DNA of 64,000 bases from an uncultured Deefgea sp. (GTDB taxonomy: Bacteria; Pseudomonadota; Gammaproteobacteria; Burkholderiales; Chitinibacteraceae), in contig NZ_CAMTIA010000008.1 of the NCBI RefSeq assembly GCF_947072475.1, positions 1 through 64,000 on the forward strand, written 5' to 3'. The notes beneath the pieces are model-generated. The model worked only from the letters and a program-made list of their open reading frames with translations. It had not been told where the DNA came from and searched no databases. The position numbers and the translations under genes are program-made. Below are positions 44,533-54,029 of the stretch, piece after piece (position 1 is the stretch's first letter; every line of letters begins with the position of its first letter).

Positions 44533-45519
44533 ATGAATTTGGCGCGGTTAACACCGCAAAAAACGCTGCTCACGCTGAGTATTTTATTACTTGTGCTATT
44601 GCTGAGCGTAATCATCAGTGTGTCGGTGGGCAGTACGTCGCTGCGGCCATGGCAATTTTGGTATGACAACGCCGAATCGGCGTTGGCGCGCGATGTGGTG
44701 CTTGAGTTGAGATTGCCGCGCACGGTGTCGGCTTTGGTGGTGGGCGGCTTATTGGCTTTGGCGGGTACTTTGCAGCAAGTCTTGCTGCGTAACCCTTTGG
44801 CCGACCCTTATATACTGGGTACCTCGGGTGGCGCCAGTGTGGGTGCACTATTGGCGCTATTACTGGGGGTGGGTACTTTGGGCGTGAATGCCGCCGCTGG
44901 CACCGGTGCTTTATTGAGTATTTTGATTGTTTTTTTGCTGGCTGGGCGTGATCGATCGAGTACGCAAACCCGATTATTGTTGACTGGCGTGGCGTTGGCG
45001 GCATTTTGTGGCGCTTTGTCGTCTTTATTGCTGAGTATGGCCCCCGATGGTTTATTGCGCGGCATGGTGTTTTGGTTGATGGGTGATTTGGCGGGCGCGC
45101 ATTGGCAATCGGGGGCGGCGGTGCTGTGTATTCTTTTGCTGCTGGTCTGGCCCTTGGCGCGTGAGCTCAATATTATGGGGATGTCCGCCGAATCGGCGCA
45201 TGCCTTGGGTTTAAATCATCAGCGCTTGCGCTGGGTGCTGTATTTTGCTGCCGCTTTAGCCAGCGCTTTGGCGGTTACCACTGCGGGGATGATCGGCTTT
45301 GTCGGTTTGATTGTGCCGCATGCGCTGCGATTGATGATTGGCCAAGATTTGCGCTTGTTATTACCGGCGGCGACGTTGGCGGGCGGGATTGTTTTGCTGT
45401 GGGCCGATATCATTGCTCGCACTTTGATTGCGCCGCAGCAGTTGCCTGTGGGTGTAGTGATGGCGCTGTTGGGTGTGCCGGCGTTTTTGTATTTATTAAG
45501 TCGGCGGGCCGTGCGATGA
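44533..45519 (+). CDS. btuC: Vitamin B12 ABC transporter permease BtuC
   Basis: An inner-membrane permease of the FecCD/BtuC family, 328 residues from 44533, where GGGGA precedes the start by about ten bases; a start at 44506 is also open. It has about ten hydrophobic helices. Family motifs include LRLPRTVSALVVGGLLALAG, LRNPLADPYILGTSGGAS and IGFVGLIVPHALR. Its last codon overlaps the first of btuD (ATGA), so the two are translationally coupled. Confidence 0.95.
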   Translation: MNLARLTPQKTLLTLSILLLVLLLSVIISVSVGSTSLRPWQFWYDNAESALARDVVLELRLPRTVSALVVGGLLALAGTLQQVLLRNPLADPYILGTSGGASVGALLALLLGVGTLGVNAAAGTGALLSILIVFLLAGRDRSSTQTRLLLTGVALAAFCGALSSLLLSMAPDGLLRGMVFWLMGDLAGAHWQSGAAVLCILLLLVWPLARELNIMGMSAESAHALGLNHQRLRWVLYFAAALASALAVTTAGMIGFVGLIVPHALRLMIGQDLRLLLPAATLAGGIVLLWADIIARTLIAPQQLPVGVVMALLGVPAFLYLLSRRAVR

Positions 45520-46301
45520 GCGTTCAAGCAATCTCAATGCAGCTAGAGCAAGTGCGTATTGCGCAAGCGGATCGCTGCTTGATTCGTGATTTGTCATTGC
45601 ATATTCAGCCGGGGGAAGTGTGGCTGGTGTTGGGCGAAAATGGCTGCGGTAAAAGTACTTTATTATCCGCAATGGCCGGTTGGCATGCGCTGGCAGCGGG
45701 AGTGGTTGCGCTGCAAGGGCGAGCTTGGGGCGATTGGCCGCATGGTGAGCGCGCTAAAATGCTGGCATGGCAAACGCAGCAAGATGAATGCCCATTCCCC
45801 CTCACGGTGTTGGAAAAAGTCCTCACTGGCCGCCATCCGCATTTACCCCGTTTTGCTTGGGAAAGTGCCGCCGACGTGGCTTTGGCACGCGAGCAATTGG
45901 CGCGGCTGGATTTGTCCTTGCTGGCAGGGCGTGATTTGGCGACTTTGTCCGGTGGCGAGCGCCGCCGCGTGGCTTTGGCCACCGCCTTAACGCAAGACGC
46001 GCCGTTGTTATTGCTCGATGAGCCTTTGTCGCAACTTGATTTGCGCCATCAACAGCAAGCGCTGCAGGTGCTCAGTGAAGAGCAGGCCAAAGGGCGGGCG
46101 ATGGTGATGGTGACGCATGACCCAAATCATGCGCATTTTTTTGCTGCTGAGCATTGCCGCGTCTTGCTGCTGTTTGGTGATGGCCGTTGGTTAGCGGGCC
46201 CACGCGCTGAGGTCTTGACTGCGGATCATCTGACTGCGCTATACCATCACCCGATTGTTGAAATCAATACGCCAGATCGAGCGTGGTTTATTCCGCGTTA
46301 A
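45516..46301 (+). CDS. btuD: Vitamin B12 ABC transporter ATPase BtuD
   Basis: The ATPase of the BtuCD importer, 261 residues. Walker A GENGCGKST is at 40-48, the Q-loop in WQTQQDECPFPLTV, signature LSGGERRRVALA, Walker B LLLLDEPLSQLD, and the switch His in VTHDPNHAH. Start at 45516 is set by the ATGA overlap with btuC; the much longer upstream frame is not protein-like. It completes btuFCD within the cobalamin locus. Confidence 0.95.
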   Translation: MSVQAISMQLEQVRIAQADRCLIRDLSLHIQPGEVWLVLGENGCGKSTLLSAMAGWHALAAGVVALQGRAWGDWPHGERAKMLAWQTQQDECPFPLTVLEKVLTGRHPHLPRFAWESAADVALAREQLARLDLSLLAGRDLATLSGGERRRVALATALTQDAPLLLLDEPLSQLDLRHQQQALQVLSEEQAKGRAMVMVTHDPNHAHFFAAEHCRVLLLFGDGRWLAGPRAEVLTADHLTALYHHPIVEINTPDRAWFIPR

Positions 46302-46444
46302 CGCTTGTTTGCTTTGCTATTTTAAATCAACCGTGTTGCTTGTCGCGTTGGGCTTTCCTTGTTTGGTTTGGGCTAGATTGACGCCAGCCAGCGGGCCCAA
46401 AACGCCGGATGCAGTACGGTTTTTGTTTTTTGTGGATGAATTTT

Positions 46445-47938
46445 ATGCCGACTTTAATGATTCAAGGTTGTACCTCCGACGCCGGTAAATCAACGCTCAC
46501 CGCCGCGCTGTGCCGTTTATTGCTGCGCCGAGGCATCTCGGTGGCCCCATTTAAACCGCAAAATATGGCGCTCAATTCAGCGGTCACGCCCGATGGCGGT
46601 GAAATCGGCCGTGCGCAGGCGGTGCAGGCGTTTGCTTGTGGTCTAGCGCCGCATACCGATATGAATCCGGTGCTACTCAAGCCCTCGAGCGATTGCCGCG
46701 CACAGGTGATTATTCAAGGCAAATCGATTGGTAACCTCGATGCGGTGGATTATCACGCGTATAAAACCACCGCGCGCGCGGCGGTGTTTGAATCTTGGCA
46801 GCGCTTAGCAGCGCAATACGATTGGGTGTTGGTCGAGGGCGCAGGTAGTCCGGCCGAAGTGAATTTACGCGCTGGCGACATTGCCAATATGGGCTTTGCC
46901 GAAGAAGCCGATTGCCCGGTGTGGCTGGTGGCCGATATTGATCGCGGCGGCGTGTTTGCTCATTTTGTGGGGACTTTGGCGTGTCTGTCAGAATCAGAGC
47001 AGGCGCGAATTCAAGGTTTTATTATTAATCGCTTTCGCGGCGATATTGCACTATTGCAGCCCGGTTGCGATTGGTTAGAGGCCAAAACCGGCAAGCCAGT
47101 GTTGGCCGTGGTGCCGTATTTGCATGGTTTAGACATAGCGGCAGAAGACGCGGTGCCGCGCACGGCGAGTGGTGTTGATGGCGACTTTAAAATTGTCATT
47201 GCCACTTTGCCACATATATCTAATCACACCGATTTTGATCCGCTGCGCCGAATTGCTGGGATTAACTGCCAATTTGCCAACCCCAATCAGCCTTTGCCAG
47301 CGTGTGATTTATTGATTTTGCCCGGCAGTAAAAATACGCAAGGCGATTTGGCTTGGTTGCGCCAGCAAGGCTGGGATCAACAGATTGCGACGCATTTGCG
47401 CTACGGCGGTAAATTGATCGGGGTGTGTGGTGGCTATCAAATGCTGGGCGAACTCATTGTTGATGAGGTGGGTATTGAATCGCAGCAAGCATCAAGCAAT
47501 GGTTTGGGCTATATACCCATGAATACTCATTTAGAGCCTGAGAAGCAGTTACGCTTAGTCACGGGGCAGTTGGTGGCCAAGGGATTAACGGGCGCGGTGG
47601 CCGGTTATGAAATCCATGTCGGGCAAAGTACTTTGCATGGCGACGGCTGGGAGGCTTTGCTGCAATTGGATGATGGTCGAACTGAAGGGCTGATGTCTAG
47701 CGATGGGCAAATCATCGGCACGTATTTGCATGGCTTGTTTGATCAATTACCGGCGTTAACGGCTTTGTTAGCTTGGGCCGGTTGGCGCGGATCGGTTGAT
47801 TTGTTGCCCGATGCTGATGCACGGTTGCGATTGGTTAGAGGCCAAAACCGGCAAGCCAGTGTTGGCCGTGGTGCCGTATTTGCATGGTTTAGACATAGCG
47901 GCAGAAGACGCGGTGCCGCGCACGGCGAGTGGTGTTGA
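46445..47938 (+). CDS. cobQ: Cobyric acid synthase CobQ, C-terminus altered by tandem duplication
   Basis: Amidates side chains b, d, e and g of adenosylcobyrinic acid diamide with glutamine and ATP. The start [17 protein letters not shown] at 46445 fits the family. Motifs are the dethiobiotin-synthase-like P-loop [37 protein letters not shown] and the glutaminase Cys in [11 protein letters not shown] with YLHGLFD. The protein is normal for 459 residues. At 47822 it enters a second copy of a 760-bp segment in another frame and gains a 38-residue foreign tail ending at 47938. The intact gene would encode 486 residues; its true last 27 residues are now only at 48582-48665. Activity may be reduced or lost. 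Confidence 0.9.
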   Translation: MPTLMIQGCTSDAGKSTLTAALCRLLLRRGISVAPFKPQNMALNSAVTPDGGEIGRAQAVQAFACGLAPHTDMNPVLLKPSSDCRAQVIIQGKSIGNLDAVDYHAYKTTARAAVFESWQRLAAQYDWVLVEGAGSPAEVNLRAGDIANMGFAEEADCPVWLVADIDRGGVFAHFVGTLACLSESEQARIQGFIINRFRGDIALLQPGCDWLEAKTGKPVLAVVPYLHGLDIAAEDAVPRTASGVDGDFKIVIATLPHISNHTDFDPLRRIAGINCQFANPNQPLPACDLLILPGSKNTQGDLAWLRQQGWDQQIATHLRYGGKLIGVCGGYQMLGELIVDEVGIESQQASSNGLGYIPMNTHLEPEKQLRLVTGQLVAKGLTGAVAGYEIHVGQSTLHGDGWEALLQLDDGRTEGLMSSDGQIIGTYLHGLFDQLPALTALLAWAGWRGSVDLLPDADARLRLVRGQNRQASVGRGAVFAWFRHSGRRRGAAHGEWC

Positions 47939-48581
47939 TGGCGACTTTAAAATTGTCATTGCCACTTTGCCACATATATCTAATCACACCGATTTTGATC
48001 CGCTGCGCCGAATTGCTGGGATTAACTGCCAATTTGCCAACCCCAATCAGCCTTTGCCAGCGTGTGATTTATTGATTTTGCCCGGCAGTAAAAATACGCA
48101 AGGCGATTTGGCTTGGTTGCGCCAGCAAGGCTGGGATCAACAGATTGCGACGCATTTGCGCTACGGCGGTAAATTGATCGGGGTGTGTGGTGGCTATCAA
48201 ATGCTGGGCGAACTCATTGTTGATGAGGTGGGTATTGAATCGCAGCAAGCATCAAGCAATGGTTTGGGCTATATACCCATGAATACTCATTTAGAGCCTG
48301 AGAAGCAGTTACGCTTAGTCACGGGGCAGTTGGTGGCCAAGGGATTAACGGGCGCGGTGGCCGGTTATGAAATCCATGTCGGGCAAAGTACTTTGCATGG
48401 CGACGGCTGGGAGGCTTTGCTGCAATTGGATGATGGTCGAACTGAAGGGCTGATGTCTAGCGATGGGCAAATCATCGGCACGTATTTGCATGGCTTGTTT
48501 GATCAATTACCGGCGTTAACGGCTTTGTTAGCTTGGGCCGGTTGGCGCGGATCGGTTGATTTGTTGCCCGATGCTGATGCA
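47062..48581 (+). repeat. Perfect 760-bp tandem duplication within cobQ
   Basis: Bases 47062-47821 and 47822-48581 are identical by direct reading. Joining requires only one base of shared sequence at the junction. Because 760 is not a multiple of three, the copy shifts the cobQ frame. Identity without a single difference implies a very recent event or an assembly error. Confidence 0.93.
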
Positions 48582-48665
48582 CAACTGAATACTGAAATCG
48601 ATAGGCTGGCCGACGCATTGGATTTGGCGATGGATTGGCAGAAAGCGGCGCTATTGGGTTTATAG
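47811..48665 (+). pseudogene. cobQ: Detached CobQ C-terminal (glutaminase-domain) frame
   Basis: The second copy of the duplicated segment reopens the correct frame from near residue 206 of CobQ ([12 protein letters not shown]) through the glutaminase domain to the genuine C-terminus (MDWQKAALLGL). ATG codons at 47811 and 47817 or a TTG at 47796 could start it, but no ribosome site is evident. It would be a glutaminase domain without its synthetase half and is most simply a gene remnant created by the duplication. Confidence 0.75.
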
Positions 48666-48803
48666 GCTTCATGTCAGTCTGTGGTTTGTATTAATAAGCT
48701 TTGTATTCAGTATTTGCTGTCTATAATTTAAGCGATAGTAATCTACGTGTGGCTCAAGTATTTTGTGCTGTGATTGCTCCGGTTTAAATTGTGGAGGTTT
48801 GCA

Positions 48804-50414
48804 ATGACTATTCGTGCCAAATTAATGCTCTTGAGCGCCGTTTTGCTGTTGATGATTGCCTTTATGGGGGCGACGTCGTTGCGCGGTTTGACGCATACAT
48901 TTGATGACTTTGAGTTGACTTATAAAGACCGTGTTGAGCCCATCAGTCATTTGCGCATCGTTGCCGATATGTATGCAGTCAACATTGTCGATACCGCGCA
49001 CAAGGCCAATCATCAGCAAGTCCCTTATGCAAAAGCATTGGAGTTGGTCCGTCAGGCGAGGACTGAAATAAATACCAATTGGGATGCGTTTTTGGCGGAT
49101 GAGCCAGCGGCCAACGAAAAATCGGTGATTGAAGCGGTAAAGCAAAAAAAACTCGCAGCAGATCAGGTCGTGACCGACCTTGAGCGAGTTTTAGTCGATG
49201 GCAATGCTGCTGCCTTGGACGCTTTAGTGCGTGAGCAGCTTTATCACGCGGTTGATCCGATTTCTGCGCAAATTGCGCAGTTGGTCGATCTGCAAATGGC
49301 GTCGATTAAATTAAATTTTGAAGATGCACAGCAAGAATATATTCAGGCCAAAGTTTGGGCTTGGACTTTAATGGGTTTGGCGCTGGTATTTGGGCTTGGT
49401 TTTTCTGCTTGGGTGATTGTTGGGATGAGTCGAAAAATCAACGCACTTAAAAACAGTATGTTGTTAGCGCAAGAGCGGCAAGATTTAACGATTCGTGCGG
49501 CTGTGGATGGGAATGATGAAGTCGATAGCATTGCTTTGGCGTATAACGAGTTGGCACAAAAATTACAGACCTTGGTGAGTAATATCGCAAGCGCGATTAA
49601 TACCGTGAGTAGTGAGGCCAATAGCCTCGCTGCTTGTAGTGAGCAGGTCTCGCAAGCGACGATGGTCGGTGCCGAGTCGACCAGTCAAATGGCTGCGGCG
49701 GTAGAGCAAGTGACAGTGGGGATTGCGCATGTGGCTGATAACGCGGCACAAGCTAAATCGATAGGGCAGCAAACGTGCCAACGCGCCGTGGATGGAACTC
49801 AAAAAATACAAAAAACCGTGCTTGAAATTCAAGGGATTGATCGAGAAGTATCGGCCGCAGCCGAAAGGGTGGCGATGCTGGGTAATGACTCGGAAAAAAT
49901 CAGCATGATTGTGGGGGTGATTAAAGACGTGGCCGAGCAAACCAATTTATTGGCGCTCAATGCCGCTATTGAGGCGGCCAGAGCCGGTGAACAAGGGCGG
50001 GGATTTGCCGTGGTGGCCGATGAGGTCAGAAAATTGGCTGAGCGCACCGCCTCGGCCACGGTGGATATTCAGCAAATGGTGGGCCGGATTGATCAAACCA
50101 GTAAAGACGCGGTGGCCAGCATTAGCTTAACCGCGACGCGCGCTCACGATTGCGCCGAAATTGCCAGTGGCGCAGGTGAATCGATTGCGGGCATTAACGC
50201 TAGCGTGATTCATGAGGATGAATCGGTATCGCAAATCTCTGAAGCGCTCAATGAGCAACGCGCAGGGATGCAACAAATTGCCATGCAAGTTGAGCGAGTG
50301 GCGCAAATGACCGATGAAAACTCCGCTGCCGTGGCGGGGATGAGCCAGTCGGCTAATCTACTGGAAGCATTGACTGTGCGTTTACGCCAGGATGTAGGGC
50401 ATTTTCAGTATTGA
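48804..50414 (+). CDS. Methyl-accepting chemotaxis protein
   Basis: A membrane chemoreceptor of 536 residues; the start at 48804 follows GGAGG with good spacing. A first helix (about 6-26), a periplasmic four-helix-bundle sensor of the 4HB_MCP type ([16 protein letters not shown] near its start), and a second helix (about 190-212) lead to HAMP and the cytoplasmic signalling domain. The hairpin tip is the highly conserved [32 protein letters not shown], followed by LAERTASAT, which binds CheA/CheW. The C-terminus has no NWETF-type CheR tether. Its ligand is unknown and no che genes are nearby. Confidence 0.94.
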   Translation: MTIRAKLMLLSAVLLLMIAFMGATSLRGLTHTFDDFELTYKDRVEPISHLRIVADMYAVNIVDTAHKANHQQVPYAKALELVRQARTEINTNWDAFLADEPAANEKSVIEAVKQKKLAADQVVTDLERVLVDGNAAALDALVREQLYHAVDPISAQIAQLVDLQMASIKLNFEDAQQEYIQAKVWAWTLMGLALVFGLGFSAWVIVGMSRKINALKNSMLLAQERQDLTIRAAVDGNDEVDSIALAYNELAQKLQTLVSNIASAINTVSSEANSLAACSEQVSQATMVGAESTSQMAAAVEQVTVGIAHVADNAAQAKSIGQQTCQRAVDGTQKIQKTVLEIQGIDREVSAAAERVAMLGNDSEKISMIVGVIKDVAEQTNLLALNAAIEAARAGEQGRGFAVVADEVRKLAERTASATVDIQQMVGRIDQTSKDAVASISLTATRAHDCAEIASGAGESIAGINASVIHEDESVSQISEALNEQRAGMQQIAMQVERVAQMTDENSAAVAGMSQSANLLEALTVRLRQDVGHFQY

Positions 50415-50529
50415 TGCGGCATTTGTGCGGTGTTTTGGGTCTGTTTTTTGGCGCGGGGAAAATACTTTCAAAGTATTTGCAAAAAGAGCTTGCGCAAGTG
50501 GCGATCACTGGCTATTATGCACGCCTGTT

Positions 50530-50605
50530 GCCGATGTAGCTCAGTTGGTAGAGCACCTGACTTGTAATCAGGGGGTCGCGAGTTCGATTCCTGCCGTCGG
50601 CACCA
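50530..50605 (+). tRNA. tRNA-Thr (anticodon TGT)
   Basis: A 76-nt cloverleaf with encoded CCA. The acceptor stem GCCGATG pairs with CGTCGGC (one wobble). The anticodon stem CTGAC region encloses TTGTAAT with anticodon TGT; the T-arm has GTTCGATTC. Confidence 0.97.
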
Positions 50606-50614
50606 AAGAAATCT

Positions 50615-50651
50615 AAGGGTTGTAGCTTTTATGAGCTACAACCCTTTTTTC
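50615..50651 (+). terminator. Rho-independent terminator after tRNA-Thr
   Basis: AAGGGTTGTAGCT (50615-50627) pairs with AGCTACAACCCTT (50634-50646), then a T-run. Confidence 0.92.
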
Positions 50652-50782
50652 GTTACTGCGGCGAAGTATTTCGTCTGTTTTTTTGTTAAGTAGTGTGATT
50701 TTTATACTTATATCAGCAAGATCGGGTCTGGGTCTGATAAAATCTGCCACTAAGAGTGTTTCTATCGTTTTAAGGAAGTTTG

Positions 50783-51208
50783 ATGACTACCGCTGATTCG
50801 CAGCCTGCTTCACCGATTAGTGCTCCGGCATTGTTGAGAGAATTACAAAAAAATAGCCCTGTATTTCGGGATTGCTTGCCGCTGGCCATTGGCGTCGACA
50901 AACAACTATTTGCCGCTCGGCCAGAGTTGAGTCATCGCGTGTTGCGCCAAGCATTGGCGATGCATACACGCTCGCTGCGCTACCTTAAGGCGATGCAGGT
51001 GGCCAAGGTGCGTTTTAATTTGGATGGCAGCCAGGCTGATGAGGTAACGGAAGATCAGCGCGTATTTGCGGCAAATAGCTTGCACGAATACTTCAAAAAA
51101 GCGGCGACTCAACGCAAAGAAAAAGAAGCGGCTGAGGCAGCTAAAGTGGCTGAAGCGCAAAAATTAGAAAAACTCAATCAATTGGCCGCAAAATTTGCGC
51201 GTGATTGA
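50783..51208 (+). CDS. proQ: Minimal ProQ/FinO-domain RNA-binding protein
   Basis: A small RNA chaperone of 141 residues; ATG at 50783 has AAGGA six bases upstream. It has one FinO/ProQ domain (about 18-105): LLRELQKNSPVFRDCLPLAIGVDKQL, HRVLRQALAMHTRSLRYLKAM and RFNLDGSQADEVTEDQR. A short, charged, coiled-coil-like tail follows (KEKEAAEAAKVAEAQK). It lacks the linker and C-terminal domain of E. coli ProQ and matches the minimal type described in Neisseria meningitidis, which binds structured sRNAs and mRNA 3' ends. It is monocistronic. Confidence 0.93.
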   Translation: MTTADSQPASPISAPALLRELQKNSPVFRDCLPLAIGVDKQLFAARPELSHRVLRQALAMHTRSLRYLKAMQVAKVRFNLDGSQADEVTEDQRVFAANSLHEYFKKAATQRKEKEAAEAAKVAEAQKLEKLNQLAAKFARD

Positions 51209-51228
51209 TTTGAGTTGAATGAGGATGT

Positions 51229-51263
51229 AAAAAAGCCCGCTGCATTGCAGTGGGCTTTTTTTT
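51229..51263. terminator. Bidirectional terminator between proQ and mdh
   Basis: AGCCCGCTGC (51234-51243) pairs with GCAGTGGGCT (51247-51256; one G-T mismatch), with A-run before and T-run after. It serves proQ and the convergent mdh. Confidence 0.9.
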
Positions 51264-51285
51264 AACTCGATTTTAATGGATGCAT

Positions 51286-52266
51286 TTAAGCGAGTAGGTG
51301 TTTGACTGCGTCGCGCTCTTCTGAGAGTTCTTTAGCGCTGGCGTCCATGCGGGTGCGGCTAAATTCACTGATTTCAAGGCCGGTAATGATTTCGTATTTA
51401 CCGTCTTTGCAAGTAACAGGGTAGCCGTAGATTAAATCGCTATAGCCGTATTCGCCATTGGCAGGTACGCCCATCGTTACCCAGTCACCCTCAGGTGTGC
51501 CTAAAACCCAATTGCGAATGTGATCAATGGCTGCGTTAGCAGCTGATGCGGCAGAAGATAGGCCGCGTGCCTTGATGATGGCTGCGCCACGTTGTTGTAC
51601 GGTCGGAATGAATTCGCTTTCTAGCCATTTTTGATCGTTGATCAGAGCTGCTGCGTTTTCGCCTTTTACTTGTGCGTGGAAAATATCTGGGTACTGCGTG
51701 GCAGAGTGATTGCCCCAGATGATCATTTTTTTCACGTCGCCAATCGTCGTGCCGGTTTTTTGCGCTACTTGGGTCATGGCGCGATTGTGGTCTAAACGCA
51801 TCATGGCGGTGAAATTGGCCGGATTAAGGTCTGGCGCGTTTTTCATCGCGATATAGGCATTGGTATTGGCTGGGTTGCCGACGACTAAAACCTTGACGTC
51901 ACGGCTTGCAACTTCGTTCAGTGCACGGCCTTGAGCTGTAAAGATTGCGCCGTTGGCTTCGAGTAAGTCTTTGCGTTCCATGCCTGGGCCGCGTGGGCGA
52001 GCGCCGACGAGTAAGGCAATATCAGCGTCTTTAAAAGCCACTTTTGGGTCGTCACTTTGTACGATTCCTTGTAGTAAAGGAAAAGCACAATCATCTAATT
52101 CCATGACGACGCCATTAAGTGCTGGTAGCGAAGGTGTAATGTCTAGTAATTGTAAGATTACAGGCTGGTCTGCACCAAGCATGGCACCAGAGGCAATACG
52201 GAACAAAAGGCTGTAACCAATTTGACCTGCAGCGCCAGTAACAGCAACGCGAATAGGTTGTTTCAT
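51286..52266 (-). CDS. mdh: Malate dehydrogenase (NAD-dependent)
   Basis: Interconverts malate and oxaloacetate in the TCA cycle. It has 326 residues from [22 protein letters not shown] precedes this start, and the longer upstream frame is rejected. NAD-binding GAAGQIG, substrate-binding [13 protein letters not shown], and catalytic His in [14 protein letters not shown] identify it as the cytosolic-type (group 2) Mdh usual in betaproteobacteria. It is transcribed divergently from gntR and the sdh cluster, sharing a control region with the 52439 palindrome. Confidence 0.98.
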   Translation of the reverse strand: MKQPIRVAVTGAAGQIGYSLLFRIASGAMLGADQPVILQLLDITPSLPALNGVVMELDDCAFPLLQGIVQSDDPKVAFKDADIALLVGARPRGPGMERKDLLEANGAIFTAQGRALNEVASRDVKVLVVGNPANTNAYIAMKNAPDLNPANFTAMMRLDHNRAMTQVAQKTGTTIGDVKKMIIWGNHSATQYPDIFHAQVKGENAAALINDQKWLESEFIPTVQQRGAAIIKARGLSSAASAANAAIDHIRNWVLGTPEGDWVTMGVPANGEYGYSDLIYGYPVTCKDGKYEIITGLEISEFSRTRMDASAKELSEERDAVKHLLA

Positions 52267-52438
52267 CGAGCATACTCCAAGTAAGTGGCGGTTGATCGCC
52301 ATCAAGCAAATAAGAATTTAGCCGCCTTGATTATGACTGCAAAGCGATATCTTTGATACGTAGCAAGTAATCTTATCACGATGACGATTGGGTGCGTAGT
52401 CAGTTTAAGAAAAACAAAAAACCAGTGTTATATCTTTT

Positions 52439-52452
52439 GTCTTATATAAGAC
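52439..52452. promoter_or_regulatory. Palindromic operator candidate between mdh and gntR
   Basis: GTCTTATATAAGAC is a perfect 14-bp inverted repeat, 47 bases before the gntR start and 173 bases before mdh. The size and symmetry fit a dimeric GntR-family operator. The adjacent regulator is the obvious candidate to bind it, giving autoregulation and perhaps control of mdh. Confidence 0.6.
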
Positions 52453-52498
52453 TGTAGTAGACTCAGCTTCGACAACATGATAAAAAGATAAAGTTGGA

Positions 52499-53218
52499 AT
52501 GAAAAAACTAGCGGCACAACCTCTATACAAGCAAGTGATACGTGAAGTTATGACTGCGGTTGAGGCAGGTGAATGGCAGGATGACGAAAGTTTGCCGAGT
52601 GAAGTTGAACTGGGTGTGCGTTTCGGCGTAAGCCAGGGCACAGTCCGTAAGGCGCTCGATTGCTTGGTGGTCGAGGGGGTTTTGTATCGGCGTCAGGGTG
52701 TAGGTACTTTCGTGGCAGGAATGAATGACTTTCTGGCGCGAGGGCATTTTTTACCGCTAGCAGGTGCCGATGGTGTAGCGCCAAAAATTGAACTACTTGG
52801 CTGTGTGCGGATTCATGCTGGCGAGCAGTTGGCCGATATATTGGGTTTGCGAAGGGGCGCAGCGTTATGGCAGGTGCGCCGCCTACTTAGGGTTTCGGGT
52901 GTTGTTATTGGCTTGGAAGAAATGTTGTTGCCTGAGGCCGGCTTTCCTAATCTCGATATTCGCCGGATTCGTGAGTTAAAAGGCAATTTACGTGAATTAT
53001 GCTGGCGCGATTTTGGGGTGCGGTTGCGTGATGGCGAGGTGCGCTATCGAGCGGTCGCAGCAGGGCAGAGCGAAGCGCGCTTACTGATGGTGGATTTGAA
53101 TGAGCCGCTACTGCAGTTGGTGCGTTTGGCCAGAGATTTTGAAGGCAAACCACAGGTTTGGAGTGTCGCTTGGCTCAAAACCGAGGCACTGGCGTTTGAA
53201 CCTGCGCCGTTTGCATAG
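52499..53218 (+). CDS. GntR-family (HutC/UTRA) transcriptional regulator of the TCA cluster
   Basis: A 239-residue repressor. The N-terminal winged helix (about 7-70) has LPSEVELGVRFGVSQGTVRKALD with the wing YRRQGVGTFVA; the C-terminal UTRA effector domain (about 90-235) has GLRRGAALWQVRRLLRVSG and LEEMLLPEAGFP. It lies between mdh and sdhC, and such GntR genes beside sdh are common in betaproteobacteria. Likely it senses a TCA intermediate and controls the sdh-gltA-suc run, but this is inference from position. Confidence 0.88.
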   Translation: MKKLAAQPLYKQVIREVMTAVEAGEWQDDESLPSEVELGVRFGVSQGTVRKALDCLVVEGVLYRRQGVGTFVAGMNDFLARGHFLPLAGADGVAPKIELLGCVRIHAGEQLADILGLRRGAALWQVRRLLRVSGVVIGLEEMLLPEAGFPNLDIRRIRELKGNLRELCWRDFGVRLRDGEVRYRAVAAGQSEARLLMVDLNEPLLQLVRLARDFEGKPQVWSVAWLKTEALAFEPAPFA

Positions 53219-53268
53219 ATTTTTTAATACTGATAACAGCTCCTTTAAGGACTAAATCAGGCAACCTG

Positions 53269-53281
53269 AGCTCTTAGAGCT
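53269..53281. promoter_or_regulatory. Small palindrome in the sdhC leader
   Basis: AGCTCT-T-AGAGCT is an exact inverted repeat 30 bases before the sdhC start. It may form a leader hairpin or an operator; nothing more can be said. Confidence 0.3.
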
Positions 53282-53310
53282 TGATGTGTAACTTAGAGAG
53301 GAAAGAGCGT

Positions 53311-53685
53311 ATGCAAAAAACACGCCCAAAACACCTCGCGCTTTGGCAGATTCGTTTGCCACTGCCGGGGATTGTGTCCATCTTGCACCGCATTAGCGGT
53401 TTGTTGATGTTCGCAGCCATCCCATTGATGTTGTATGCGCTTGAAGGCTCTTTGTCTTCCGCTGAGCGTTTTGCTGCATTTAAAGACTGCATCGGAAATC
53501 CGCTGGTGAAGTTGTTTTTATTGGCGGTGTTGTGGGCCTATTTGCATCACGCCTGTGCGGGCTTACGCTTCTTGTTTTTGGATATTCATAAAGGCTTGGA
53601 TTTAAAAACGGCACGCTTTACTTCGTATGTAGTGCTAGCAGTGAGCTTGTCATTGACCGTCATTATTGGAGCGATCACATGGTAA
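53311..53685 (+). CDS. sdhC: Succinate dehydrogenase cytochrome b556 subunit SdhC
   Basis: A membrane anchor and haem subunit of complex II. It has 124 residues from MQKTRPKHLALWQIRLPLPGIVSILHRISG; GAGGAA upstream fixes the start and the longer frame is rejected. Three hydrophobic helices; the signature SILHRISGLLMF, with haem- or quinone-site histidine, and HHACAGLRFLFLD are typical. Its end overlaps sdhD by seven bases. Confidence 0.96.
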   Translation: MQKTRPKHLALWQIRLPLPGIVSILHRISGLLMFAAIPLMLYALEGSLSSAERFAAFKDCIGNPLVKLFLLAVLWAYLHHACAGLRFLFLDIHKGLDLKTARFTSYVVLAVSLSLTVIIGAITW

Positions 53686-54029
53686 ATCGGCATGTTGTTG
53701 GCGCGCATTATGGTTTGCGTGATTGGCTGGTGCAGCGGGTCACTGCGGTCATTATGTTGGCGTACACCGTGGGTGTGGTGGCGTTTATTTTGTTTGCCAA
53801 TGGGGCTTCGTTTGAAGCGTGGCAAGCTTTATTCGCCTGTACCTGGGTAAAAATTGTCACCACGATTACGATCATTGCATTGCTATGGCATGCTTGGGTC
53901 GGTGTTCGCGACATCTGGATGGATTACATCCAGCATATTGGCGTAAAGCTCACAATGCATGTGCTGACACTGCTTTGGTTGCTGGCGAGCTTGATTTACA
54001 TGGTTAAAGTTGTATGGGGTGTTTTATGA
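53679..54029 (+). CDS. sdhD: Succinate dehydrogenase hydrophobic anchor SdhD
   Basis: The second membrane anchor of complex II, 116 residues and three helices. The start MVNRHVVGAHYGLRDWLVQRVTAV and the helix with LWHAWVGVRDIWMDYI, whose His is the expected haem ligand, are diagnostic. The overlaps with sdhC and sdhA show tight translational coupling. Confidence 0.95.
   Translation: MVNRHVVGAHYGLRDWLVQRVTAVIMLAYTVGVVAFILFANGASFEAWQALFACTWVKIVTTITIIALLWHAWVGVRDIWMDYIQHIGVKLTMHVLTLLWLLASLIYMVKVVWGVL

Noticed and set aside
45399-45515. A longer N-terminus for btuD
   Set aside because: The extension is encoded antiphase to btuC, Cys/Ala-rich and not ATPase-like; the ATGA overlap gives a better start.
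47062-48581. The cobQ duplication as an insertion-sequence effect
   Set aside because: No transposase, terminal repeats or target duplication is visible; the event is a simple tandem copy with one base of junction homology.
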